Shown here piece by piece: positions 17,300-26,062 of a DNA stretch of 64,000 nt. Source of the DNA: Nitrospiraceae bacterium UBA2600 (GTDB lineage Bacteria; Nitrospirota; Thermodesulfovibrionia; Thermodesulfovibrionales; Thermodesulfovibrionaceae); NCBI GenBank assembly GCA_002339325.1, contig DDKK01000001.1:97894-161893 (forward strand). The letters run 5' to 3'. The notes beneath the pieces are model-generated. The model saw only the letters and a program-made list of their open reading frames with translations. It did no database searches and was not told the DNA's origin. Position 1 is the stretch's first letter. Each line of letters begins with the position of its first letter. The translations under genes were made by a program, and so were the position numbers.

Positions 17300-18322
17300 C
17301 TATGCTGCCATTTTTATAAGTTCTTCTGCTATCTGAACAGCGTTCAAAGCAGCACCTTTTCTTAAATTGTCAGAGACAACCCACATGTTAATTCCATTTG
17401 GAATAGATTCATCCTCGCGAATTCTTCCAACAAAAACCTCATCTTTACCAGACGCATAAATTGGAAGAGGATATTCATTCTTTTCAGGATTATCTATTAC
17501 AATAACACCAGGGGCTTTACTGAGAAGTTCTCTTACTTGCTGAGCTGAGAGTTTTCTTTCTGTTTCAATATTTACACTCTCTGAATGTCCTCTGAATACG
17601 GGAACTCTAACTGTGGTAGCAGTAACTTTTATTGAAGGGTCTCCCATTATCTTCTGAGTTTCCAAAACCATCTTCATCTCTTCTTTTGTATAAGCATTAT
17701 CAAGGAATTTGTCTATGTGAGGAAGAACATTGAAGGCAATCTGATGGGGATAGACTTTTATCTCAATGTCTTTGAAATTAAGCAAAGCTACGGTCTGCTG
17801 CAAAAGTTCATCCATTGCCTTTTTACCAGTACCTGATACGGACTGAAAGGTTGTCACAACAACGCGTTTTATCTTTGCCACATCGTGAATTGGTTTCAAT
17901 GCAACCACCATCTGAATGGTCGAACAGTTTGGATTGGCAATTATCCCTTTATGCCATTTAAGGTCATACGGGTTAACCTCAGGAACTACAAGAGGAACTT
18001 CTGGGTCCATTCTCCACTGACTGGAGTTATCAATTACTACACAGCCAGACTTAGCAGCCACAGGAGCCCATATGCGTGACCTCTCTGCGCCAGCTGAAAA
18101 AAGTGCTATGTCTATGCCCTTAAAGGAGTCTTCCTTTAAAGTTTCTACAGGAATCTCCTCGCCCTTAAAATTAAGCCTTACTCCTTCGCTTCTTTCTGAA
18201 GCAAAGAGTCTGAGCGTCTCTACAGGAAAATCTCTTTCCTCAAGCACAGCAATCATCTCATTTCCAACAGCACCTGTTGCTCCCACAACAGCAACAACGT
18301 ATTTTTCTTTCTTTTTAAGCAT
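17300..18322 (-). CDS. asd: aspartate-semialdehyde dehydrogenase
   Basis: Reduces aspartyl phosphate to aspartate semialdehyde with NADPH, the branch point to lysine, threonine and methionine. The 340 residues carry the N-terminal GATGAVGNEM loop (about 14-23), the active-site Cys133 in NPNCSTIQ and the later EVFVGRIRED segment. It lies 2 nt downstream of leuB, between leucine and SAM genes. Confidence 0.96.
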   Translation of the reverse strand: MLKKKEKYVVAVVGATGAVGNEMIAVLEERDFPVETLRLFASERSEGVRLNFKGEEIPVETLKEDSFKGIDIALFSAGAERSRIWAPVAAKSGCVVIDNSSQWRMDPEVPLVVPEVNPYDLKWHKGIIANPNCSTIQMVVALKPIHDVAKIKRVVVTTFQSVSGTGKKAMDELLQQTVALLNFKDIEIKVYPHQIAFNVLPHIDKFLDNAYTKEEMKMVLETQKIMGDPSIKVTATTVRVPVFRGHSESVNIETERKLSAQQVRELLSKAPGVIVIDNPEKNEYPLPIYASGKDEVFVGRIREDESIPNGINMWVVSDNLRKGAALNAVQIAEELIKMAA

Positions 18323-18324
18323 CT

Positions 18325-19443
18325 TTATACCTCCACAGCAAGTTCTGTTACATATTTTGCTACCAAATCACCTACTTCTTGGGTTGTATACCCCATCTTT
18401 CCTGCAGCAAGACTCTTGAGATGCTTACCTGTTACTTCTATTACTGCTCTTTCTATGAGTTGGCCTGCCTTTTCCTCTCCAAGAGTTTCAAGCATCATAC
18501 CACCTGCGCAAATGGCTGCAAGGGGATTTATTACATTTTTACCCGTGTATTTTGGAGCAGAACCGCCAATTGGCTCAAACATAGAGACACCGTCGGGATT
18601 AATATTTCCACCAGCAGCTATTCCCATTCCTCCCTGAATCATTGCACCGAGGTCAGTAATTATATCTCCAAACATGTTATCTGTTACTATCACGTCAAAC
18701 CACTCGGGATTTTTCACAAACCACATGGTAATCGCATCTACATGGGCATAGTCGGTTGTAATATCTGGATATTCTTTGGCAACTTCATAAAAAGTTCTTT
18801 CCCAGAGGTCAAAGGCAAAGGTAAGCACATTAGTTTTTCCACAAAGAGTAAGCTTCTTCTTTTTGTTGCGTTTTTTACAGTATTCAAAGGCATATCTGAT
18901 ACAACGTTCAACGCCCTTACGGGTGTTGATAGATACCTGAATAGCAACCTCATCGGGTGTGCCTTTTTTTAAAAAACCTCCAGAACCAGTATATAAACCC
19001 TCTGTATTTTCCCTTACTACTACAAAATCTATGTCTTCAGGCTTTTTGTCTTTAAGAGGGCAGTCAACGCCTGGATAAAGTTTTACAGGTCGTAAATTGA
19101 CGTATTGGTCAAGCTCAAAGCGAAGTCTTAAAAGAATACCTTTTTCAAGAATGCCAGGCTTTACATCAGGATGTCCAATTGCACCGAGATAAATAGCATC
19201 AAACTTCTTCAATTCTTCAACAGCACTGTCTGGCAAAGTCTCTCCTGTGCGAAGATATCTATCTCCACCAAAGTCATAATAAGTATACTCAAGCTTAAAA
19301 CCCATGCGGTTACTAACTGCATCTAAAACTTTAACTCCTTCTCTTATAACCTCAGGGCCTGTGCCATCACCAGGTATTACGGCAATTTTGTAAGTTTTGC
19401 TTTGTGAATTAGTTTTTTTTGTTTTACAAACTCTTTTACTCAT
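18325..19443 (-). CDS. leuB: 3-isopropylmalate dehydrogenase
   Basis: Oxidatively decarboxylates 3-isopropylmalate in leucine biosynthesis. From the ATG at 19443 it has 372 residues. That start is preferred because GGAGGGAATAAA precedes it; an upstream start at 19479 would only add a tail inside leuD. IAVIPGDGTGPEV (near 23), VNLRPVKLYPG, VVRENTEGLY and DNMFGDIITDLG are family motifs. LeuB is preferred over isocitrate or homoisocitrate dehydrogenase because leuD is adjacent; sequence alone does not fully exclude a broader substrate range. Confidence 0.9.
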   Translation of the reverse strand: MSKRVCKTKKTNSQSKTYKIAVIPGDGTGPEVIREGVKVLDAVSNRMGFKLEYTYYDFGGDRYLRTGETLPDSAVEELKKFDAIYLGAIGHPDVKPGILEKGILLRLRFELDQYVNLRPVKLYPGVDCPLKDKKPEDIDFVVVRENTEGLYTGSGGFLKKGTPDEVAIQVSINTRKGVERCIRYAFEYCKKRNKKKKLTLCGKTNVLTFAFDLWERTFYEVAKEYPDITTDYAHVDAITMWFVKNPEWFDVIVTDNMFGDIITDLGAMIQGGMGIAAGGNINPDGVSMFEPIGGSAPKYTGKNVINPLAAICAGGMMLETLGEEKAGQLIERAVIEVTGKHLKSLAAGKMGYTTQEVGDLVAKYVTELAVEV

Positions 19444-19946
19444 TTTATTCCCTCCGTGCTTAATCTCCTTTTTGTCCACTCTACAAGACCACCTGCCTTA
19501 ATTAACTCTTGCATGAATGCAGGAATTGGCTTAGTTTTGTATCTTTTACCTTTCGAGATATTTACTATCTCTCCACTGTCCATATCTATCTCTATTTCAT
19601 CTCCCTCTGTGGTTTCATCAATAAGTTCGGGCACCTCAAATATGGGAAGACCAATGTTAAAAGCATTCCTAAAAAAAATTCTTGCAAAACTCTTTGCAAT
19701 TACTGCCTGAACTCCCGATGCTTTTATGGCAATTGGTGCATGTTCACGGGACGAACCGCAACCAAAGTTTCTTCCGGCAATAATTATATCTCCTGTCTTT
19801 ACCTTTGATGGAAAGGTGCTGTCCGCATCTTCCATAACGTGTTTTGCAAGTTCTTTGGGGTCTGAGGTATTAAGATATCGGGCAGGAATAATGGCGTCTG
19901 TGTCAATATTGTCACCAAACTTCCATACTTTTCCCTTGATTTTCAT
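19440..19946 (-). CDS. leuD: 3-isopropylmalate dehydratase small subunit
   Basis: Small subunit of the aconitase-like isomerase that interconverts 2- and 3-isopropylmalate. The 168 residues match the compact prokaryotic type, with DNIDTDAIIPARYL (about 12-25) and the swivel-domain motif GRNFGCGSSREHAP (about 58-71). The large subunit leuC is not in the window. It is the first gene of the operon running to 11366 and overlaps the leuB start by 4 nt. Confidence 0.93.
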   Translation of the reverse strand: MKIKGKVWKFGDNIDTDAIIPARYLNTSDPKELAKHVMEDADSTFPSKVKTGDIIIAGRNFGCGSSREHAPIAIKASGVQAVIAKSFARIFFRNAFNIGLPIFEVPELIDETTEGDEIEIDMDSGEIVNISKGKRYKTKPIPAFMQELIKAGGLVEWTKRRLSTEGIK

Positions 19947-19978
19947 AGACTTCTCCTCAACTGTTAGATTAATCTCTA

Positions 19979-20008
19979 ATTTTAATTAATATATGAAATG
20001 TTAATCAA
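19979..20008 (-). promoter_or_regulatory. probable promoter of the leuD operon
   Basis: TTGATT (20008-20003) and TAAAAT (19984-19979) are 18 nt apart, giving a leader of about 25 nt that contains GAGGAG before the leuD ATG. No leader peptide or T-box is evident. Confidence 0.4.
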
Positions 20009-20102
20009 CTTTTTTATGTAGAAAGCCTTATAGTCTCATTGAGGCAAACAAAGACAAAAAATCTCTCCGAAGGCGTCTATTGGTTTCAAACTTTAATTAA
20101 TA

Positions 20103-20429
20103 TCAAAAGCAGATAAACTTCTCACTGTTTATGATTAGTTCATATAAGTCTTTTTGTCCGCCCTTTTGACATATTTCGTCCCCCTCAAGCCCTCTCATTC
20201 CCATGCTCTTCTGACAACCTATAATTTTGCCACCACCAAGAACAAAACTTTTTGCAAGCTCTTTTAAGTTAAATTGTTCAGAATCGGCCTCTTTATATGC
20301 TGTAGCTTTAGCATTAAGGAATATGGTTACTTCATTTTCATAATCCATATTCAAACAAAGTACTCCAAAACGAAAAGCATTCCAGAGAACTTCAGGGTCT
20401 CCAGAAGAAATCAATATTCCGATTTTCAC
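20103..20429 (-). CDS. DsrE/DsrF-like protein
   Basis: 108 residues from the GTG at 20429, chosen because AGGAGGG lies about 7 nt upstream; a TTG at 20450 would put that ribosome binding site inside the gene. The compact alpha/beta start VKIGILISSGDPEVLWNAFRF is cut here to its core KIGILISSG; GGGKIIGCQKSMGM (near 65-80) carries the cysteine typical of the DsrE fold. Such proteins bind or transfer sulfur, but many are uncharacterised. It is divergent from ribBA. Confidence 0.7.
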   Translation of the reverse strand: MKIGILISSGDPEVLWNAFRFGVLCLNMDYENEVTIFLNAKATAYKEADSEQFNLKELAKSFVLGGGKIIGCQKSMGMRGLEGDEICQKGGQKDLYELIINSEKFICF

Positions 20430-20552
20430 TCTATCTCCCTCCTTTCTCAACTACTTCTATCTGTTTTTAAAGAGGATTCAATAACTTTTAAAACAACTAA
20501 TGATAAAATACTCAAGCCTCCGAAAGTCAACCATAAAGTCTCATATATTTCT

Positions 20553-20582
20553 TTGGAAAAAAGTGAAACATTTTGATATATT
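20553..20582 (+). promoter_or_regulatory. promoter of ribBA
   Basis: TTGGAA (20553-20558), 18 nt, then TATATT (20577-20582) with TG upstream (extended -10). It gives a leader of about 26 nt with TAGGAGGT before the ATG at 20616. There is no room for an FMN riboswitch in this leader. Confidence 0.5.
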
Positions 20583-20615
20583 AAAATTTAACCATTAAAA
20601 ATCGTAGGAGGTCGA

Positions 20616-21842
20616 ATGTTGAGCTCAAAAAAAGAGGTTTTTAAGTTTAATACAATAGAGGAAGTCCTTGAAGATGTAGTTCAAGGGAAAATGATAATTA
20701 TTGTTGACGACGAAGACAGAGAAAACGAAGGAGACCTCTTCATAGCAGCAGAAAAGGTAAATGCAGAGGCAATAAATTTCATGGCAAAATACGCAAGAGG
20801 TTTAATTTGCCTATCCCTTACTCCTGAAAGAGTTGAAGAACTTAAACTTCCCATGATGGTAGACATTAATGAAACTCCTCACCAAACTGCCTTTACTGTA
20901 TCTATTGAGGCAAGAAGAGGAGTAACTACTGGCATTTCAGCCCAAGACAGAGCTGTTACAATCCTTACTGCCATCGACCCTAAAACCAAACCAGATGATT
21001 TGATTAAGCCAGGCCATGTTTTTCCTCTCAAGGCTCAAAAAGGAGGGGTGCTGAAAAGAGCAGGTCATACGGAGGCAGCAGTTGATTTAGCAAGAATTGC
21101 TGGACTTTATCCTGCTGGCGTAATATGCGAGATAATGAATGACGATGGAACCATGGCAAGAGTGCCAGAACTAATGGAATTTGCGAAGAAACACGGACTT
21201 AAAATTACTACAATAAAGGATTTAATAAGATACAGAATGAGAAATGAAACTCTTGTCAGAAGAGTTGCAACGGTCAATCTTCCAACAGATTATGGAGACT
21301 TTAAGGCAATAGCATACACTACAATGATTGACGACAAAGTTCATCTTGCCCTGGTAAAAGGAGAGATTAAGTCAAATGAGGAAATTCTTGTACGAGTCCA
21401 CTCGGAGTGTTTAACAGGAGATGTATTCCTTTCAAAGAGATGTGATTGTGGTTCTCAGCTTCACAGAGCCCTTGAAATGATTTCAGAAGCAGGCAAAGGT
21501 GTGCTTCTTTATATGAGACAGGAGGGAAGAGGTATAGGTCTACTAAATAAACTAAAAGCCTATGAACTTCAGGAGAAGGGATATGATACAGTGGAGGCGA
21601 ACATTAAACTTGGCTTTAAACCTGATTTAAGAGACTATGGAGTTGGAGCACAGATATTGGTTGATTTGGGAGTCAGAAAAATGAAACTCCTCACCAATAA
21701 TCCTCGCAAAATAGTCGGTCTTGAAGGTTACGGTCTTAAAGTAGTTGAAAGAATTCCCATTGAAGTTAAACCAAATGATAAAAATCAATGCTATCTGAAG
21801 ACGAAAAAGGAGAAATTAGGTCATCTTTTGACAAAAGTTTAA
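20616..21842 (+). CDS. ribBA: bifunctional 3,4-DHBP synthase / GTP cyclohydrolase II
   Basis: Makes both early riboflavin precursors. The 408 residues hold an N-terminal RibB domain with DDEDRENEGD (about 32-41) and RAGHTEAAVDLARIAGL (about 147-163). A C-terminal RibA domain follows, with HSECLTGDVFLSKRCDCG carrying the zinc cysteines (about 264-281) and RQEGRGIGL (near 303). TAGGAGGT precedes the ATG. No other rib genes follow; the stop codon abuts the 3' end of the convergent tRNA gene. Confidence 0.96.
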   Translation: MLSSKKEVFKFNTIEEVLEDVVQGKMIIIVDDEDRENEGDLFIAAEKVNAEAINFMAKYARGLICLSLTPERVEELKLPMMVDINETPHQTAFTVSIEARRGVTTGISAQDRAVTILTAIDPKTKPDDLIKPGHVFPLKAQKGGVLKRAGHTEAAVDLARIAGLYPAGVICEIMNDDGTMARVPELMEFAKKHGLKITTIKDLIRYRMRNETLVRRVATVNLPTDYGDFKAIAYTTMIDDKVHLALVKGEIKSNEEILVRVHSECLTGDVFLSKRCDCGSQLHRALEMISEAGKGVLLYMRQEGRGIGLLNKLKAYELQEKGYDTVEANIKLGFKPDLRDYGVGAQILVDLGVRKMKLLTNNPRKIVGLEGYGLKVVERIPIEVKPNDKNQCYLKTKKEKLGHLLTKV

Positions 21843-21915
21843 TGCGCCTGAGAGGATTTGAACCTCCGACCTTGGGGTCCGGAGCCCCACGCTCTGTCCC
21901 CTGAGCTACAGGCGC
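21843..21915 (-). tRNA. tRNA-Arg (anticodon CCG)
   Basis: 73 nt without an encoded CCA. The cloverleaf reads 7-bp acceptor (GCGCCTG/CAGGCGC), 4-bp D stem (GCTC/GAGC), 5-bp anticodon stem (TGGGG/CCCCA) with loop CTCCGGA and anticodon CCG, and 5-bp T stem with loop TTCGAAT. The discriminator base is A at 21843. It decodes CGG, a rare codon in an AT-rich genome. Its 3' end abuts the ribBA stop codon. Confidence 0.95.
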
Positions 21916-21926
21916 TTATGAAATAG

Positions 21927-21955
21927 ATTATAGCAGAAGTTTATGAATATGTCAC
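21927..21955 (-). promoter_or_regulatory. promoter of tRNA-Arg
   Basis: GTGACA (21955-21950), 17 nt, then TATAAT (21932-21927) preceded by TG (extended -10). The start site would be about 4 nt before the mature tRNA 5' end at 21915. Confidence 0.7.
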
Positions 21956-22064
21956 GTTAGCCCTGAATAGTAAAAAGGAAGAGATTGCTCGATGCTCCAT
22001 ACATCGAAAGACAGATAGAATTGAAACAAAAGAGCCTTTGAAATAAATTTTAAGGAGTTAACAA

Positions 22065-23525
22065 ATGAGAGAGTTTGAAATTCCCTTAGGATTAACTTTT
22101 GATGATGTTCTACTAATACCTGCAAAATCTGACATAGTGCCTGCAGAAGTTGATGTAACCACATATTTTACTCCTAACATTAAATTAAACATCCCAATTG
22201 TATCTGCAGCTATGGATACAGTAACAGACGCAAATCTTGCAATTGCAATAGCAAGGGAAGGAGGGATTGGAGTAATTCACAGAAACATGCCTCCAGAAAG
22301 ACAGGCTTTAGAGATTGATAAAGTAAAAAAATCAGAAAGTGGAATGATTGTCGACCCAATAACAATATCACCTGAAGCTCCCCTTTCAGAAGCACTGGCT
22401 TTAATGGAAAGATACAGAATTTCTGGTGTTCCGGTAACTGTAAATGGAAAGCTCGTGGGTATTATCACAAACAGAGACCTAAAATTTGAAAGAGATTTTA
22501 CGAGAAAAGTCGAAGAGGTAATGACCAGGGAAAAACTTATTACCGCTCCTGTGGGAATAACTCTCGAAGAAGCTCAGGAGATTTTACATACTTACAAAAT
22601 TGAGAAATTGCCAATAGTGGACAACGACTTCAATCTCAGAGGACTAATTACGATAAAAGACATTGAAAAGAGAAAAAAATATCCCAATGCCTGCAAAGAC
22701 CATCTTGGCAGACTTCGAGTTGCAGCAGCAGTAGGAGTTGGCGAGCCTGCTATTTACAGAGCAGAGCTTTTAGTTAAAGCAGGCGTTGATGCCATTGTAA
22801 TTGACACTGCCCACGGACATAGCAAAGGAGTTATAGAAACTTTAAAAGAGCTTAAGAGAAGGTTTGATATAGATATTGTTGCTGGTAACATTGCCACTGC
22901 TGAGGCTGCAGAGGAGTTAATTCAGGCAGGTGCTGATGCTGTTAAAGTTGGAATTGGTCCTGGGTCAATCTGCACAACCCGAATTGTTGCTGGTGCAGGT
23001 GTTCCTCAACTTACGGCAATCATGAACTGCTATTCCGTTACATCAAAGTATAATATTCCACTTATTGCTGATGGAGGCATAAAGTATTCTGGGGACATAA
23101 CAAAAGCCTTAGCTGCAGGTGCACACTGTGTTATGATTGGAAGCCTTTTTGCAGGGACTGATGAAGCACCAGGCGAGATTATACTTTACCAAGGACGGAG
23201 TTACAAAACATACAGAGGCATGGGTTCAATCGGAGCTATGCAGTCTGGTGCAAGGGATAGATATCGTCAGGAGATGCTCTCTGCTGACAAACTTGTTCCA
23301 GAGGGAGTAGAAGGAAGAGTGCCCTACAGAGGACCTCTTGCAAAAAGTGTCCATCAACTTGTAGGTGGACTTAAATCTGGCATGGGATACTGCGGTTGTA
23401 GAACTCTTGAGGAATTAAGAACAAAGGCTAAATTCATAAAAATCACTAATGCAGGACTTAGGGAAAGCCATGTCCATGATGTAACAATAACAAGAGAGTC
23501 ACCTAATTACTGGGTAGAGGACTAA
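22065..23525 (+). CDS. guaB: inosine-5'-monophosphate dehydrogenase
   Basis: Oxidises IMP to XMP, the committed step to GMP. The 486 residues contain the barrel start LTFDDVLLIPAKSD (about 9-22), two CBS domains (about 95-210) and the active-site loop GPGSICTTRIVAGAGVPQ (about 298-315), which has the catalytic Cys. AAGGAG precedes the ATG. A TTGAAA/TAAATT pair with 17-nt spacing (22021-22049) could be the promoter. It is followed after 1 nt by guaA. Confidence 0.97.
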   Translation: MREFEIPLGLTFDDVLLIPAKSDIVPAEVDVTTYFTPNIKLNIPIVSAAMDTVTDANLAIAIAREGGIGVIHRNMPPERQALEIDKVKKSESGMIVDPITISPEAPLSEALALMERYRISGVPVTVNGKLVGIITNRDLKFERDFTRKVEEVMTREKLITAPVGITLEEAQEILHTYKIEKLPIVDNDFNLRGLITIKDIEKRKKYPNACKDHLGRLRVAAAVGVGEPAIYRAELLVKAGVDAIVIDTAHGHSKGVIETLKELKRRFDIDIVAGNIATAEAAEELIQAGADAVKVGIGPGSICTTRIVAGAGVPQLTAIMNCYSVTSKYNIPLIADGGIKYSGDITKALAAGAHCVMIGSLFAGTDEAPGEIILYQGRSYKTYRGMGSIGAMQSGARDRYRQEMLSADKLVPEGVEGRVPYRGPLAKSVHQLVGGLKSGMGYCGCRTLEELRTKAKFIKITNAGLRESHVHDVTITRESPNYWVED

Positions 23526-23526
23526 G

Positions 23527-25059
23527 ATGGAAGAGATACTCGTAATAGATTTCGGCTCACAATATACTCAACTTATAGCAAGAAGGGTAAGGGAACTTAA
23601 AGTTTACTCGGAAATTATTCCCTGCACTGCCCCTTTTTCTGAAATAAAAAAGAGAGCTCCAAAAGGAATAATTCTATCTGGTGGTCCAGCAAGTGTTTAT
23701 GAAAAGGATGCTCCTAAAATAGACAAGGAAATTTTCAGTCTTGGCATTCCTATTCTTGGAATTTGCTATGGCATGCAGCTGATTACCCATTTACTCGGTG
23801 GTGTTGTCTCCCGAGCTGAAAGAAGGGAATACGGTAAGGCAGTGATTAAAATAGATGATTTTGAAGACCTATTTGCAAACGTTAAAAATGAAAGCACGGT
23901 TTGGATGAGTCATGCAGACAAGATTGACAGAATGCCTAACGGTTTCATAAGACTTGCCCATACAGAGAACTCTCCCTACGCTGCAATGGCAGACAGAAAC
24001 AGAAAAATCTATGCCTTACAGTTTCATCCCGAAGTTGTACACACTGAAGAGGGAAAGAAAATTCTTAAAAACTTTGTCTTCAAAATATGCGACTGCTCCC
24101 CTTCTTGGAACATGCACTCTTTCGTTGAAAGGGAGACCGAGGAGATAAGAAAAAAAGTTGGCAACTACAAGGTAGTCTGTGCTTTAAGTGGTGGAGTAGA
24201 TTCTACTGTTACAGCAGTTTTAGTTCATAGAGCAATAGGAGATGCCCTAACCTGTATTTTTGTTGACAATGGACTCTTAAGGGCGGGAGAGAGAGAAAAA
24301 GTTGAGGATATGCTAAGAAATAATTTCCACATAAATCTCCGTGTTGTTGATGCAGGGGAGAGATTCCTAAGAAGACTTAAAGGAGTAAAAGACCCTGAGA
24401 GAAAGAGAAAGATAATTGGTGGAGAATTCATAAAAATATTTGAGGAAGAAGCAAAAAAAATTGAAGGTGTAAAATTTCTTGCCCAAGGAACTTTGTATCC
24501 AGATGTAATTGAGAGTGTATCCTTTAAAGGTCCTTCAGCAACAATAAAGAGCCATCACAATGTTGGTGGACTTCTTAAGAGAATGAAACTAAAACTTATT
24601 GAACCTCTAAGAGAGCTTTTTAAGGATGAAGTAAGAGAGCTTGGAAAGGAACTTGGAATTCCAGAGGAGATTCTCTATCGCCATCCATTCCCAGGACCAG
24701 GCCTTGCCATAAGGTGTGTAGGAGAGGTAACCCGTGAAAGACTTGATATTCTGAGGCAAACAGATAGGATTGTCCTTGAAGAGATTAAGCAGTCTGGATG
24801 GTATCGAAAGGTTTGGCAGTCTTTTGCAGTATTGCTTCCTATCAGAACTGTTGGAGTAATGGGAGATGAGAGAACCTATGAGCATGTAATTGCTATTCGG
24901 GCAGTCCATAGTGTTGATGGAATGACTGCTGACTGGGTAAGGCTTCCCTATGAACTTCTTGAGAGACTCTCAAATAGAATAATTAATGAAGTCAAGGGTG
25001 TAAACAGAGTAGTCTATGACATTACCTCAAAACCACCGGGAACAATTGAGTGGGAGTAA
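23527..25059 (+). CDS. guaA: GMP synthase (glutamine-hydrolysing)
   Basis: Converts XMP to GMP with glutamine and ATP. The 510 residues hold an N-terminal class I amidotransferase (SGGPASVY near 51, catalytic Cys in GICYGMQ near 79, QFHPEV near 166), an ATP pyrophosphatase domain with LSGGVDSTV (near 220) and the C-terminal dimerisation domain ending SKPPGTIEWE. It directly follows guaB, a common guanine operon arrangement. Confidence 0.97.
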   Translation: MEEILVIDFGSQYTQLIARRVRELKVYSEIIPCTAPFSEIKKRAPKGIILSGGPASVYEKDAPKIDKEIFSLGIPILGICYGMQLITHLLGGVVSRAERREYGKAVIKIDDFEDLFANVKNESTVWMSHADKIDRMPNGFIRLAHTENSPYAAMADRNRKIYALQFHPEVVHTEEGKKILKNFVFKICDCSPSWNMHSFVERETEEIRKKVGNYKVVCALSGGVDSTVTAVLVHRAIGDALTCIFVDNGLLRAGEREKVEDMLRNNFHINLRVVDAGERFLRRLKGVKDPERKRKIIGGEFIKIFEEEAKKIEGVKFLAQGTLYPDVIESVSFKGPSATIKSHHNVGGLLKRMKLKLIEPLRELFKDEVRELGKELGIPEEILYRHPFPGPGLAIRCVGEVTRERLDILRQTDRIVLEEIKQSGWYRKVWQSFAVLLPIRTVGVMGDERTYEHVIAIRAVHSVDGMTADWVRLPYELLERLSNRIINEVKGVNRVVYDITSKPPGTIEWE

Positions 25060-25082
25060 TTAAATAGATTGGAATCCCAGTT

Positions 25083-25970
25083 ATGAAATTTGACCTAAAA
25101 CAATTTGTCAATGAAAAACGCAAGCTGATTGATGACTTTATAAGTAATTACTTCAACCCTCCAGTCAATCCTTCTATTCTTCACGATTCAGTTCTCTACT
25201 CTTTGACCGCCGGAGGAAAGAGACTAAGACCAATCCTTTGCATTGCTGCCTATGAGGTTTGTGGAGGAAAGGAAAACATAGTTCCCTATGCTACTGCATT
25301 AGAGTTTATTCACACCTATTCCCTTATTCACGATGACCTTCCAGCAATGGATAATGATGACCTTAGAAGGGGAAAACCTACAAATCACAAAGTATTCGGT
25401 GAGGCAATAGCAATCCTTGCAGGAGATGGGCTTTTAACTGAAGCATTTACAATTCTATCAAACACGACCTATGCAAACATTAGTCCACAAACCCTCCTCA
25501 AGGTGATTTATGAAGTATCACATGCTGCAGGGTTAAGGGGAATGGTTGCTGGACAGGCATTAGACCTCATATCAGAGGGAAAAGAGCCTGACAGAGAAAC
25601 AGTAGAGTTTATTCATCTTCATAAAACTGCAGCACTGATTCGGGCATCAGTTAAGGCAGGAGCACTTCTTGCCGAGACAACTGAAGAAAGGGTCTACAAA
25701 CTTGCAAAGTATGGAGAGTCTATTGGGCTTGCCTTTCAGATTGTCGATGATATTCTTGACATAGAGGGAACAACTGAAGAAATGGGGAAACCTAAAGGTT
25801 CAGATATTGAAAGGGGAAAGATGACCTATCCGAGTGTGTTTGGCATTGAAGAGTCAAGAAGAAAGGCAAAGGAATTGGTGGATATTGCAATTGAACTCTT
25901 GAGAGACTTCGGAGAGAAAGCAGAACCTTTAAGAGAAATCGCAAGGTACATAATCAAGAGGTCAAGTTAA
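25083..25970 (+). CDS. ispA: (2E,6E)-farnesyl/geranylgeranyl diphosphate synthase
   Basis: Short-chain trans-prenyl transferase. The 295 residues contain GGKRLRPIL (about 42-50), the first aspartate-rich motif HDDLPAMDNDDLRRGKP (about 82-98) with two extra residues between the aspartates, typical of bacterial FPPS/IspA, and the second motif DDILD (near 224). A distinct longer polyprenyl synthase is at 31768-32736, so this one likely makes the short-chain precursor. The lysine-rich micro-ORF starts one base after its stop codon. Confidence 0.9.
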   Translation: MKFDLKQFVNEKRKLIDDFISNYFNPPVNPSILHDSVLYSLTAGGKRLRPILCIAAYEVCGGKENIVPYATALEFIHTYSLIHDDLPAMDNDDLRRGKPTNHKVFGEAIAILAGDGLLTEAFTILSNTTYANISPQTLLKVIYEVSHAAGLRGMVAGQALDLISEGKEPDRETVEFIHLHKTAALIRASVKAGALLAETTEERVYKLAKYGESIGLAFQIVDDILDIEGTTEEMGKPKGSDIERGKMTYPSVFGIEESRRKAKELVDIAIELLRDFGEKAEPLREIARYIIKRSS

Positions 25971-25971
25971 G

Positions 25972-26052
25972 GTGATAAAGAAGCTGATTAAAAAGCTCTT
26001 TAAAAAACCTATTAAAAAACTTTTCAAAAAGATACTTAAAAAACTCGAATAA
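25972..26052 (+). CDS. 26-residue lysine-rich amphipathic micro-protein (candidate)
   Basis: GTG start one base after the ispA stop, 26 codons, TAA at 26050. Between Val1-Ile2 and the final Leu-Glu, the peptide is a run of hydrophobic pairs alternating with Lys-Lys (KKLI, KKLF, KKPI, KKLF, KKIL types), broken only by one Pro at position 13. Such a pattern predicts a strongly cationic amphipathic helix, similar in style to membrane-active peptides. AGAGGT lies about 11 nt upstream. It is not a hairpin terminator: no stem with a T tract is present. Expression and function are unknown; a chance frame in A-rich spacer cannot be excluded. Confidence 0.45.
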   Translation: MIKKLIKKLFKKPIKKLFKKILKKLE

Positions 26053-26062
26053 AACCAACTCA

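Noticed and set aside
25975..26050. Terminator interpretation of the A-rich ispA-tlyA spacer
   Set aside because: Only short inverted matches are present, with no GC stem followed by a T tract; the repeated pattern follows codon phase instead.
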